Of a stretch of DNA of 64,000 nt, positions 1 to 8,889 are shown in pieces. The DNA comes from Lysinibacillus sp. FSL W8-0992 (GTDB lineage: Bacteria > Bacillota > Bacilli > Bacillales_A > Planococcaceae), in NCBI RefSeq assembly GCF_038008685.1, contig NZ_JBBOZQ010000001.1, positions 2,418,001-2,482,000 on the forward strand, read 5' to 3'. The translations under genes and the position numbers were made by a program. Numbering within the stretch: position 1 is the first letter of the stretch; every line of letters starts with the position of its first letter. Under the pieces are notes generated by a model. The model searched no databases. It was not told where the DNA came from and saw only the letters and a list, made by a program, of their open reading frames with translations.

Positions 1-176
1 TTACAGATAGAGGGACGTTAGAAATTGGAAAAATGGCAGATATTCAAATATGGGATGTGCCAAATTATAAGCATGTAGCATATGAACTTGGGACGAATAT
101 TGTAGATACGGTTATAAAAAGAGGGCAAGTTGTCATCAGTAAAGGGTCATGGGCAATGGAAAGTACATTCAGTTAG
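1..176 (+). CDS. hutI: Imidazolonepropionase, C-terminal end (partial)
   Basis: The reading frame is open from base 3 to a TAG at 174-176; the start lies outside the window. The visible 57 residues contain TDRGTLEIGKMADIQIWD and a closing VDTVIKRGQVV segment. This is the usual C-terminal strand of amidohydrolase-superfamily enzymes, where the metal-binding barrel hands over to the small beta domain. Imidazolonepropionase opens 4-imidazolone-5-propionate to N-formimidoyl-glutamate in histidine breakdown. The assignment rests on this tail plus hutH 5 kb downstream on the same strand; another amidohydrolase is possible. The next gene starts 15 bases after the stop, suggesting one transcript. Confidence 0.75.
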   Translation, partial: TDRGTLEIGKMADIQIWDVPNYKHVAYELGTNIVDTVIKRGQVVISKGSWAMESTFS

Positions 177-191
177 AAGGGAGAACTAGTA

Positions 192-1355
192 ATGACAATT
201 GAATTTGCATCGAAGGCGGCGTCACATGTAGATGAGGATAAGTTAGTGCAATTGTTTTTAGAAATGGCTCAAATTAATGGTCCTAGTAGCAAGGAAAGTC
301 TAGTAGCAGCGTATTTAAAGAAAGAATTACCGAAGCTTGGCTTTCAATTAACATTTGATGAAGCACATGAACATTTTAATGGTGAAGTTGGAAATCTAAT
401 TGCTTGGCATCCAGGAACAGATGATACCATTCCACCTTTATTCTTTTCTACGCATATGGACACGGTGTTACCAACAGAACACCTCAAGCCTATCATCAAG
501 GATGGGATTATTTATTCAGATGGTACGACGATTTTAGGGGCGGATGATCGAGCGGCACTTGCTTCTTATATCGAAGCGATGCGTGCCATTAATGAAAGTA
601 GTGTCCCACATGGACCGATTGAATTCATTTTAACTGTAAATGAACAGGCAGGTTTAGTAGGTGCAAAATATATGGAATATAACAAGATAAAAAGTAAAAA
701 GGGTTATATTTTTGATAGTAGCGGGGATGTTGGCCAAATCATTTTACAAGGTCCATACAGTAGTAGAATTTGGTTCACTGTGAAAGGTAATGCTGCCCAT
801 ATTGCGTTAAATGCGGATGCAGGGAATAATGCATTTATCATTGCCTCCGAAGGGCTTTTATCAATGGAGCTAGGAGAAATTGATAGTGAAACATTAGCAA
901 ATATAGGAATTATAAGTGGTGGAGAGCTTACGTCGATAATACCAGGTTCAGTAACACTTGGTGGCGAAGTAAGAAGCTTTTCAAAAGAGAAATTGGATGC
1001 ACAATTAAAACAGATGCAAATGGCGATGGAAACAGCAGCACAAAAACATCAAGGCACTGTCGAGGTGCGCATTGAAGAAAAGTATCTTGGATTTAATATT
1101 TCTGAGGAAGATGATCTCGTTAAAACTGTAAAAAAAGCGGCTAATAATATTCGTGTTTCATCCTATTTAACGAAAACATTGGGCGGCGCAGATACGAATG
1201 TATTAAATGAACATGGATTGACGTGTATTACGCTTGGGAATGGATTTCAGAATATTCACTCTTTTAGAGAGAATATTAGTATTGAAAACTTAGTCAATAC
1301 TGGTAGATTAACAGCGGCATTAATTGAGCAGTGGTATGAGCGCCATAAAAATTAA
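192..1355 (+). CDS. M20 family metallopeptidase, PepT-like
   Basis: A 387-residue cytoplasmic protein (no signal peptide or membrane segment) of the M20 peptidase family, closest in motif order to the PepT-like branch. Visible motifs are STHMDT (metal His and Asp, about residues 86-91), ILGADDRA (bridging Asp), NEQAGLVGA (catalytic Glu151), IFDSSGD (metal Asp) and a terminal IHSFRE His. Family members remove amino acids from short peptides using two zinc ions. Residue 152 is Gln where the family normally has the second Glu of the catalytic EE pair, a metal ligand, so metal binding may be altered. The gene starts 15 bases after hutI, with GGGAGAACTAGTA ahead of the ATG. Its place inside a hut cluster suggests processing of histidine-containing peptides or derivatives; that is inference. 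Confidence 0.85.
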   Translation: MTIEFASKAASHVDEDKLVQLFLEMAQINGPSSKESLVAAYLKKELPKLGFQLTFDEAHEHFNGEVGNLIAWHPGTDDTIPPLFFSTHMDTVLPTEHLKPIIKDGIIYSDGTTILGADDRAALASYIEAMRAINESSVPHGPIEFILTVNEQAGLVGAKYMEYNKIKSKKGYIFDSSGDVGQIILQGPYSSRIWFTVKGNAAHIALNADAGNNAFIIASEGLLSMELGEIDSETLANIGIISGGELTSIIPGSVTLGGEVRSFSKEKLDAQLKQMQMAMETAAQKHQGTVEVRIEEKYLGFNISEEDDLVKTVKKAANNIRVSSYLTKTLGGADTNVLNEHGLTCITLGNGFQNIHSFRENISIENLVNTGRLTAALIEQWYERHKN

Positions 1356-1371
1356 AGGAGGAGAGTGTTAC

Positions 1372-2550
1372 ATGACAAGCACTTTAAATGTAGCGAAAGA
1401 AATAGAGCAAGTGGTACCGCAAATTTTACAGTGGAGAAGATATTTACATGAAAATCCTGAACTGTCGTATGAAGAATATGCTACCGCAGATTTTGTTTAC
1501 AATCAGTTAATTTCATTTGGAAATTTAGTCGTAACGAGGCCGACAAAGACAAGTGTGTTAGCTGTTTTAAAGGGGAATTTACCAGGAAATTGTTTAGCGT
1601 TAAGAGCAGATATGGATGCTTTACCGATTCAAGAAGAAACAGATTTACCATTCGCTTCTAAAGTTGCAGGTGTTATGCATGCTTGTGGACATGATGGACA
1701 TACCGCTATGTTACTAGGCACTGCTAAAATTTTATCTACGTTGAAGCAATCATTAAAAGGAGAAATTCGATTCATCTTTCAGCATGCAGAGGAATTATTT
1801 CCAGGTGGCGCGAAAGAAATGGTGGCAGCTGGTGTAGTAGATGGTGCAGATCACGTTATAGGATTGCATTTATTTTCAACACTTCCTACAGGAAAAATAG
1901 GCATTTGTGCAGGACCTTTTACAGCCAATTCAGATACATTTGACTTAGAAATAATCGGAAAGGGAGGGCACTCTTCTCAACCTCAAGATTCTATTAATCC
2001 GATTTTAATAGGGTCGCAAATTACAAATGTATTACATCAAATTATTCCGCAAAAAATTGATGCGCAAGAGCTAGCGGTACTCGCGGTAACGGAGTTTCAT
2101 GCGGGCAGTGCCAAAAATATTATTCCAGATCGGTTAGTAATAGGTGGGAGTGTGCGAACATTCTCACAGCAAGTGAGAGAAGGCATTGCCCAACAAATAG
2201 AAATGCTAGTTCAACATACCGTTGCTGCACATGGTGCTGATTATAACTTAACATATCATAACGGTTATTCATCAGTCATAAATGATGAACAACTAACTGC
2301 CGTAGTGGAAGAGGTTATACAACAGCATTTTACTCCAGAGACCATTTTACACATCGGCCCGTTTATGGGTGGAGAAGATTTCTCGGCTTTTTTAACAAAA
2401 GTGCCTGGTGTATTTATCGCGATTGGAGCAGCTTTTGACGATGACACATTAAATTATCCTCATCATCATCCTAGATTTGCAGTTAATGAAGATTCATTAG
2501 CAATTGGCTTAAAACTTTTTGTTCATACAGCTTTAACATTGAATAGTTAA
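1372..2550 (+). CDS. M20D family amidohydrolase/aminoacylase
   Basis: A 392-residue protein of the M20D amidohydrolase group (aminoacylase, hippurate hydrolase and N-acetyl-diaminopimelate deacetylase relatives). Visible motifs are RRYLHENPELSYEE near the N-terminus, LRADMDALP, MHACGHDGHTA (metal Cys and His), QHAEE (catalytic Glu pair, intact here), GLHL and a late GGEDFSAF. The open frame reaches back to 1324, but AAAGGAGG at 1354-1361 sits about 10 bases before ATG 1372, so that start is chosen. It follows the PepT-like gene by 16 bases. These enzymes remove acyl groups from amino acids or hydrolyse amides. In this operon it may release histidine or glutamate from an acylated form, but the substrate cannot be read from sequence. 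Confidence 0.85.
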   Translation: MTSTLNVAKEIEQVVPQILQWRRYLHENPELSYEEYATADFVYNQLISFGNLVVTRPTKTSVLAVLKGNLPGNCLALRADMDALPIQEETDLPFASKVAGVMHACGHDGHTAMLLGTAKILSTLKQSLKGEIRFIFQHAEELFPGGAKEMVAAGVVDGADHVIGLHLFSTLPTGKIGICAGPFTANSDTFDLEIIGKGGHSSQPQDSINPILIGSQITNVLHQIIPQKIDAQELAVLAVTEFHAGSAKNIIPDRLVIGGSVRTFSQQVREGIAQQIEMLVQHTVAAHGADYNLTYHNGYSSVINDEQLTAVVEEVIQQHFTPETILHIGPFMGGEDFSAFLTKVPGVFIAIGAAFDDDTLNYPHHHPRFAVNEDSLAIGLKLFVHTALTLNS

Positions 2551-2562
2551 AGGGGAGATAGA

Positions 2563-3732
2563 ATGGTTCAAGAACCTGTAATTGCAGCGATGATTATTTT
2601 AGGGCTCATTGCGCTAGGAGAAATCATTTCCGTTATTAGTAAAGCTAGAGTACCGATGCTTTTTGTGGCAATGATGGGCTATTTGATTTTATTGTGGCTT
2701 GGAATTTTTCCAAAAGATTTGCTTGAAAACTCGACATTTTTAACAGTTGGCGCATTATTAGGAACGGCTCCTATTTTAGTTCATATGGGAACTTTAATTC
2801 CTTTACGTATGATTCGCTCGCAATGGAGGGCTGTATTAATTGCAATTATGGGCATGTTTTTTGCTTCGCTCTTTATTTTAACGATTGTGACCGTTTTTTT
2901 TGATTATCAAACAGCGGTTGCAGGTACAGGACCTTTAAATGGAGGCATTATTGCAGTTTTAATTACTTCAGAGGGCATAAAAGAATTGGGTTTAGCTAGT
3001 TTATTGACCATCCCTGCATTAATTATGGCTTTGCAGTCTTTAATTGGTATTCCGCTAGCTAATCTATTGTTACGCAAACATGCTACTACGATTAACGAGC
3101 AAATGAAAAGCGGTGCATTCGAAGCCTCTGGCAATGTTGCGTTTAATCAAGAAAATGATGAGAAATTATTAATACCGAAAAAATATCAAACTCCTTTAGT
3201 ACTCCTATTTATGTTGTTTATTGGTGGTGCGATTGCAGTTGTATTAGCTAAATATACTGGTATTCCGTATAGCTTATGGGCGTTGACAATTGGTATTATT
3301 GGTCGCTTAGTGAAATTTTATCCTGAACGTGTTATGGAGAAATCAAATAGTTTTACTGTAGGGATGGCGGGCATTATTTTTATCATTATCGGCATGATGA
3401 ATGATATTACTTTTGAGATGTTTATTGATAAGTTACCTGCTGTCTTAACGATTCTTTTCGTAGGGGTACTTGGCATTTTGTTAGGGGGATTATTAGGATC
3501 TAAGCTATTGAAGGTGAATCCTTTTCTCGGGATTCCTGTCGCATTAACGTCTACATTCGGCTTTCCAGGTGATTACATTGTATGTGAGGAAGTAAGTAGG
3601 AGCATTGGCAAAACAGAAGAGGAACAGAAAAGAATATTCAATGAAATTATTACGCCAATGCTTGTTGGAGGGTTTACGACAGTGACCTTGGGAAGCGTTA
3701 TTATAGCAAGTATTTTGATTAAAACAATATAA
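2563..3732 (+). CDS. Multi-pass membrane protein, probable transporter
   Basis: A 389-residue, very hydrophobic protein with roughly ten predicted membrane helices, split by one hydrophilic loop around residues 170-205 (KHATTINEQMKSG to LLIPKKYQ). Glycine-rich motifs such as MNDITFEMF and FPGDYIVCEEVSRSIGKTEEEQ near the C-terminus look like substrate or ion pathway elements. I do not recognise the family with certainty; the layout resembles sodium-coupled amino-acid carriers. It lies 12 bases after the M20D gene and 20 bases before another transporter, with GGGGAGATAGA before the ATG, so it is probably part of the histidine operon. Confidence 0.75.
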   Translation: MVQEPVIAAMIILGLIALGEIISVISKARVPMLFVAMMGYLILLWLGIFPKDLLENSTFLTVGALLGTAPILVHMGTLIPLRMIRSQWRAVLIAIMGMFFASLFILTIVTVFFDYQTAVAGTGPLNGGIIAVLITSEGIKELGLASLLTIPALIMALQSLIGIPLANLLLRKHATTINEQMKSGAFEASGNVAFNQENDEKLLIPKKYQTPLVLLFMLFIGGAIAVVLAKYTGIPYSLWALTIGIIGRLVKFYPERVMEKSNSFTVGMAGIIFIIIGMMNDITFEMFIDKLPAVLTILFVGVLGILLGGLLGSKLLKVNPFLGIPVALTSTFGFPGDYIVCEEVSRSIGKTEEEQKRIFNEIITPMLVGGFTTVTLGSVIIASILIKTI

Positions 3733-3752
3733 AACAGACAGTGGGGATGTAG

Positions 3753-5069
3753 ATGTTAGATAATCCTGTTTTAATCTCAGTCATTGTGTTGTCCGTTTTA
3801 AGTTTATGTGGCATTCATGTGCTTTTTGCATTAATAATTGCGGCAATTGTTGCAGGGCTTGTTGCGAATTTATCGCTTTCTGAAACAATATCTATCTTTA
3901 TTAGTGGTATGGGCGGTCAGTCTGAGACGGCTTTAAGTTATATATTGTTAGGAATTTTTGCTGCATTAATCGCGCATTCCGGCTTAGCAAACATTCTTAT
4001 ACAAAAATTATTGTCACTTGAAAAACCGAATAAATACATTTTAATATTTGCGTTGGCAATCATTGCGTGTTTATCAGGTACACTGATTCCCGTACATATT
4101 GCCTTTATTCCAATATTGATACCGCCACTTTTATTTTTCTTTAATCAATTAAAAATGGATCGTCGTGCATTGGCATCTGCCCTAACGTTTGGCTTGAAAA
4201 TGCCCTATTTATGGATTCCTGTTGGTTATGGATTAATATTTCAAGGGATTATTGCCAATGAGATGACAGCTAATGGGATGGCCATTGTGCAAAGTCAAAT
4301 ACCGAAAGCGATGGCCATTCCAGCCATTGGCATGTTCGTTGGATTAGCGATTGCTGTCTTTATTTCTTATCGAAAGCCTCGAGAATATCAACAGCTTGAA
4401 GAAGATATTAAAGATTATGAGCAAGCAAAGAAAGAAAATAAAAAGGCTACTTTGGATGCTAAAGGATGGATAGCGATCGTCGCAATTTTTGTGGCACTTG
4501 GCATTCAATTATCATTAAGCTCCCTAGTTTTAGGCGCATTATCAGGCATTATCATTATGTTTGTTGGCCGTGTAGTATTTATTAAAGATAGTGAAGAAGT
4601 GGTTCAAAATGGCGTGAAACTAATGGGGGTTATTGCCTTTATTATGCTCATTGCCTCAGGCTATGCAACGATTTTAAAAGAAACAAATGCCATTACGGAG
4701 CTTGTGGAAGCAATGACTGGTATGACAGGGCAAAGTAAACTTATTATGGCTATCCTCTTATTATTTATCGGTTTACTTGTAACGATGGGAATTGGAACTT
4801 CTTTTGGAACTATTCCAATTTTAGCTGTAGTGTTCGTGCCGTTGTGCGCGACAGTCGGGTTTAGTGCGCTTGCAACCGCTGCACTTATTGGAACAGCAGG
4901 TGCTTTAGGGGATGCGGGTTCTCCAGCGTCTGATAGTACATTAGGTCCGACATCAGGGTTAAATGCAGATGGCCAGCATAATCATATTTGGGATACATGT
5001 GTACCGACATTCCTACATTATAATATCCCTTTATTTATATTTGGCATTATCGCAGCAATGGTTTTATAG
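3753..5069 (+). CDS. NhaC/YuiF-type Na+/H+ antiporter family transporter
   Basis: A 438-residue membrane protein with about eleven to twelve helices. The C-terminal stretch GDAGSPASDSTLGPTSGLNA followed by DGQHNHIWDTCVPTF is typical of the YuiF-like branch of the Na+/H+ antiporter superfamily, several members of which are suspected amino-acid/sodium carriers. A charged cytoplasmic loop (EEDIKDYEQAKKENKK) divides the protein near residue 220. GTGGGGATGTAG precedes the ATG. Directly followed by hutH (38 bases), it is the best candidate in the cluster for histidine or histidine-derivative uptake; this role is inferred from position only. Confidence 0.75.
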   Translation: MLDNPVLISVIVLSVLSLCGIHVLFALIIAAIVAGLVANLSLSETISIFISGMGGQSETALSYILLGIFAALIAHSGLANILIQKLLSLEKPNKYILIFALAIIACLSGTLIPVHIAFIPILIPPLLFFFNQLKMDRRALASALTFGLKMPYLWIPVGYGLIFQGIIANEMTANGMAIVQSQIPKAMAIPAIGMFVGLAIAVFISYRKPREYQQLEEDIKDYEQAKKENKKATLDAKGWIAIVAIFVALGIQLSLSSLVLGALSGIIIMFVGRVVFIKDSEEVVQNGVKLMGVIAFIMLIASGYATILKETNAITELVEAMTGMTGQSKLIMAILLLFIGLLVTMGIGTSFGTIPILAVVFVPLCATVGFSALATAALIGTAGALGDAGSPASDSTLGPTSGLNADGQHNHIWDTCVPTFLHYNIPLFIFGIIAAMVL

Positions 5070-5107
5070 AAGGAAGATCCGTAACAATTAAAGGGGTGGA
5101 GTTTTAA

Positions 5108-6613
5108 ATGGAAGTTATTCAGTTGGATGGACATACATTAACGACAACACAAATTGATCAAATAGCGAGAGGGTATGCTCAAGTTGCCATTGCACCGAAT
5201 GCTTTAGAAAGAGTGCAAGCAAGCCGTGCTAGAATTGAAAAAAGATTAACGGATGGACATACTATTTATGGAGTAAATACAGGCTTTGGGAAACTAAGCG
5301 ATGTCCAAATTGCCGAAGCGGATAATGAATTATTGCAATTGAATTTGCTACGCGCTGACGCGGTTGGTGTAGGGATGCCATTGGAAACGACCATTGTTCG
5401 TTCGATGATGGTTTTACGTGCCAATGCTTTAGCAAAAGGATACTCCGGCATTCGGCAAGAAACACTCCAATTATTAGTGGCTTTAATTAATCATAATGTT
5501 CATCCGATTGTGCCATCCCAAGGCTCGGTTGGAGCTAGTGGTGATTTAGCGCCTTTGTCACATATCGCATTAGTGTTAATTGGTGAAGGCAAAGCAGAAT
5601 TAAATGGACATGTTATGTCAGGACAGGAAGCATTGACAAAAGTAGGGCTAACCGCTGTCCGCCTGCAAGCGAAAGAAGGGCTTGCGTTAATAAATGGGAC
5701 ACAGGCGATGACGGGCATAGGGGTCATGACGATTAATGAAGCTGAACGTCTTGGCTATGTAGCGGATATGGCAGCATGTCTAACAATGGAAGCATTACAG
5801 GGTATTATTTCCGCATTTGATGCTGATTTATTGGCGGTGCGTCCTCATGCTGAAATTGCTACGGTTGGTGATCGAATTCGAAAGTGGCTAAATGGCAGTC
5901 AAAGGATAACGACGCAAGGTGCAGTTCGTATGCAAGATGCTTATTCGATACGTTGTGTGCCACAAGTTCACGGTGCATCTTGGCAATGTTTTGATTATGT
6001 CCAGCAACGTTTGCAGACGGAAATCAATGCAACGACAGATAACCCGATTGTGTTAGAAAATGGTGAGGTGTTATCTGGAGGACATTTCCATGGTCAGCCG
6101 ATTGCACTTGCAATGGACTTTTTAAAAGTAGGCGTAGCGGAGTGGGCGAATATTTCTGAGCGAAGGACGGAGCGTTTAGTAAATCCTCAATTAAGTGGAT
6201 TATCACCATTTTTAGCAACAAATCCAGGACTTGAATGTGGTTTGATGGTTGTACAATATGTTGCGGCATCCCTCGTTTCTGAGAACAAAGTACTTGCGCA
6301 TCCTTCGAGTGTCGATTCCATTCCTACCTCTGGGAATCAGGAGGATCATGTCAGTATGGGCACAACTGCGGCAAGGCAAGCGCGACAAATTGTGCATAAT
6401 AGTGCACGGGTGCTTGCCATTGAATTAATTGCCGCTTCTCAAGCTATTTATTTAGAACAAGCAGAGCAACAATTAGCACCAATAACACGTAAATATTTAG
6501 ATATTGTACGGTCATTCTGTCCACCTTTAAAAGGGGATAAAGCGATTGGTGAAGAAACAGAGGCACTGGCAAACTATTTATTGAATAGTAATGATATTTT
6601 AACGATTGGGTAG
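5108..6613 (+). CDS. hutH: Histidine ammonia-lyase
   Basis: A 501-residue enzyme, the normal length for the family. It removes ammonia from L-histidine to give urocanate, the first step of histidine degradation, in the cytoplasm as a tetramer. The catalytic MIO group forms from Ala143-Ser144-Gly145 in the motif GSVGASGDLAPLSHIAL, which is intact. YGVNTGFGKL near the N-terminus, NGTQAM, TTDNPIV and the late EDHVSMG motif are also present. AAAGGGGTGGAG precedes the ATG. It is the last gene of the block; no clear terminator follows, only a GTGCCTGGCAC repeat before the converging rpoN gene. Confidence 0.97.
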   Translation: MEVIQLDGHTLTTTQIDQIARGYAQVAIAPNALERVQASRARIEKRLTDGHTIYGVNTGFGKLSDVQIAEADNELLQLNLLRADAVGVGMPLETTIVRSMMVLRANALAKGYSGIRQETLQLLVALINHNVHPIVPSQGSVGASGDLAPLSHIALVLIGEGKAELNGHVMSGQEALTKVGLTAVRLQAKEGLALINGTQAMTGIGVMTINEAERLGYVADMAACLTMEALQGIISAFDADLLAVRPHAEIATVGDRIRKWLNGSQRITTQGAVRMQDAYSIRCVPQVHGASWQCFDYVQQRLQTEINATTDNPIVLENGEVLSGGHFHGQPIALAMDFLKVGVAEWANISERRTERLVNPQLSGLSPFLATNPGLECGLMVVQYVAASLVSENKVLAHPSSVDSIPTSGNQEDHVSMGTTAARQARQIVHNSARVLAIELIAASQAIYLEQAEQQLAPITRKYLDIVRSFCPPLKGDKAIGEETEALANYLLNSNDILTIG

Positions 6614-6623
6614 AAATTGTTTG

Positions 6624-6644
6624 AATTGTTTGGGTGCCTGGCAC
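6624..6644 (-). repeat. GTGCCAGGCAC interspersed repeat, copy 1
   Basis: On the minus strand this reads GTGCCAGGCAC then CCAAACAATT. The same palindromic core with the same downstream CAAACAATT occurs three more times near 52.2, 53.3 and 53.4 kb. The copy lies between the converging hutH and rpoN genes. Confidence 0.7.
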
Positions 6645-6730
6645 TCTGTATGAGTATGGGAACATTTTTCGTTCTTGTACTCTCTTTTTCGTTTCAAAAG
6701 GACTTCGAACGTTAAGTATTGAGTAATCTA

Positions 6731-7999
6731 TTATAATTCCTTACGTTTACTCGCCGCTTGTATTCCTAGTTCCTCGCGATACTTGCTGATAGTGCGTCGC
6801 GCAATTTGAATTTGATGGGAGTTCGCTAAAATTTCAGCAATCTTTTGATCGGATAACGGTTTTTGTTTATTTTCTGCTGTAATTATATTTTTAATCATTT
6901 CCAAAATCGACGTTTGAGAATGTTGTGCCTGCGTATTGTCTATTTTAGAAGAAAATAAATCTTTCCAAAGATAGGTTCCAACAGGCGTTTGTATGTGTTT
7001 ATTGCGAATGGCTCGACTTACGGTTGAAACATGCATGTCAATTTGTGTAGCAACATCTTGTAAGGTAAGCGGTTTCAAAGAAGGTAGGCCATGAACGAAA
7101 AATGCTTGCTGGTGCTGTAGAACTACAGACATTATTGCAATAATTGTTTGTCGCCGTTGCTGTAAGCTATGTATAAGCCAGTTAAATTGCTTAAAATGTT
7201 GTTTTACATATTTTTGCTCAGAGTTAGGTAAAAAAGAAGCGATGTTTTTATAGCTATCATTGAGTTGAACGGTCGGTAGTGAGCTATCATTTAAACTAAA
7301 TTGTAATGTCCCGTCTTCTCTAAAAACGATAATGTCAGGTATTACATACAACGTATCATTCTCTTGGCTTATCGAACATGGTATCGGTGTTAGTTGTTGT
7401 AGCCGATTAATGCAATCTGATAACTGATCCTTCGAAAGCTGTAGCATTTTTTGTAACGCTGAAAATTTGCGTTCTGCTAATAGAGCGAGACCATTTTCAA
7501 TAAGTTGTTGCAAATCATTGTCCTTCTCGCCAATTTGTAACAAAAGACATTCTTGCAAATTACGTGCACCCACTCCAGGAGGTCCAATTTGCTGTAATAG
7601 TTGAATTGCACGATCATGCTGTTGTGCTGAAATCTGCCCAAGCTGTGCGGGTGAATATCCTTTATGGTCTAAATGTTTAATGACTGTATGGGCAAGTTGT
7701 AAATCTTCACCTACGAAAGTTAGTGTAGCTAATTGTAATAATTCCTCGCGATCATTTGGTTCAGCTATTTTTGTATAAAATTCGTTTGGCATTGTTGTAG
7801 AAGCTCTGTAAGTAGTGCCAAAATCTTTTTCCTGAAAAGTAGGTGCTTGTAGGTCGATTAGCGGATTTTCTAATTGTTGTTCATATAAAAATTCTTCTAG
7901 CTCATGGGTATTATATTGTAGTAATTCAATAGACTGCTGTAATTGAGGTGTCATCATCATTTTCTGTTGCTGTTGTAGTTTTAATATTGGCTCCATCAT
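6731..7999 (-). CDS. rpoN: RNA polymerase sigma-54 factor
   Basis: A 422-residue sigma-54 (SigL in B. subtilis), the alternative sigma factor that recognises -24/-12 promoters and needs an ATP-using enhancer protein. The glutamine-rich region I (KLQQQQKMMMTPQLQQSIELL) binds the enhancer protein, a core-binding domain follows, and a helix-turn-helix (DVATQIDMHVSTVSRAIRNK) precedes the RpoN box ARRTISKYRE near the C-terminus. AGGAGG lies 4 bases before the first of two adjacent ATGs, so the second (starting 7996) may be the true start. The gene is alone, converges on hutH, and is not beside an enhancer-binding regulator here. In Bacilli sigma-54 controls amino-acid catabolic operons; whether it acts on this hut block cannot be seen. 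Confidence 0.95.
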   Translation of the reverse strand: MMEPILKLQQQQKMMMTPQLQQSIELLQYNTHELEEFLYEQQLENPLIDLQAPTFQEKDFGTTYRASTTMPNEFYTKIAEPNDREELLQLATLTFVGEDLQLAHTVIKHLDHKGYSPAQLGQISAQQHDRAIQLLQQIGPPGVGARNLQECLLLQIGEKDNDLQQLIENGLALLAERKFSALQKMLQLSKDQLSDCINRLQQLTPIPCSISQENDTLYVIPDIIVFREDGTLQFSLNDSSLPTVQLNDSYKNIASFLPNSEQKYVKQHFKQFNWLIHSLQQRRQTIIAIMSVVLQHQQAFFVHGLPSLKPLTLQDVATQIDMHVSTVSRAIRNKHIQTPVGTYLWKDLFSSKIDNTQAQHSQTSILEMIKNIITAENKQKPLSDQKIAEILANSHQIQIARRTISKYREELGIQAASKRKEL

Positions 8000-8237
8000 G
8001 AATCCTCCTGTCTATCACTTTTTATTAGCATATCATAAAACTAAGTGAATTTTCAGATAAATATCAACTTTATACTAGTTTTTGCTGTTTACCTTTTATG
8101 AAAAGATTTACATAGAAGATTAATTTTCATTACACTTTTGTTGTTATTACGAAAAAAAGCAATAGTTCGGATCTTATTAAAAAGGATTTGTTTCGTCTAA
8201 GTTTAATAGTAAAATAATGGCATAAGGGGAGTGGTAT

Positions 8238-8645
8238 ATGAAAAAAATTATTTTATTTGTTTTATTATTGTTATTCATTCTGGTTGCTTGCCAATCAAAT
8301 GATAAAAGTAGATTTTCAGAGGTAAATATTTCAAAGGTCAGTATCTCTAAATCAAGTGGGTTTGGTAAAGTGAATGCTAATTTTTTTACTGTATATAAAG
8401 ACAAAGAAAGTCTCGATATATTTAACAATGCCATCTCAACCGCTGTTAAGAGAGAAGGAATAGCGGATATGGCTGAGCCTGAGTTTGATTTAAAAGTCAG
8501 TTATACAGACGGAAATAAGCAAGGTTATCATCTATGGCTAGGGGAAAAAGGACAAAAAAGTACCATAATGAAGGTGAATGATACACACATTACTTATGCC
8601 ATCTCAGAAGAAATAACAGATCAGTTAATTAATCTTCTTAAATAA
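8238..8645 (+). CDS. Small secreted lipoprotein of unknown function
   Basis: A 135-residue protein with a lysine start, a hydrophobic core and the lipobox LVAC, so the cysteine near residue 18 should be lipid-modified and the protein anchored outside the cell. The mature part (ISKSSGFGKVN then VYKDKESLDIFNNAI and GYHLWLGEKGQ) resembles YhfM-like Bacillus lipoproteins as I remember them; this is a weak match. AAGGGGAG stands 8 bases before the ATG. It is divergent from rpoN and has no operon partner. A weak hairpin around CCATTAATGG near 8710 may end its transcript. Confidence 0.75.
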   Translation: MKKIILFVLLLLFILVACQSNDKSRFSEVNISKVSISKSSGFGKVNANFFTVYKDKESLDIFNNAISTAVKREGIADMAEPEFDLKVSYTDGNKQGYHLWLGEKGQKSTIMKVNDTHITYAISEEITDQLINLLK

Positions 8646-8889
8646 TATTTTACTCCAAAGCTTTGCCAGGAGGTCTTTTCTTTTATTCAAAAGGTCTTTA
8701 AAGCTACCATTAATGGCTTCTTTCTATAGTAACAATTCAAATGTTTTTAATGTTATTGAAAGTTTATTATCATTTTGTACTAACTAGTTTTTACTGTCGT
8801 TCATGTATCTGGATAGATTCATGGCGTTCTCCATAACGTTTGTTTATAATGGGGAAATGGAAAAACTCAACTAGAAAGAAGGGATAGCT

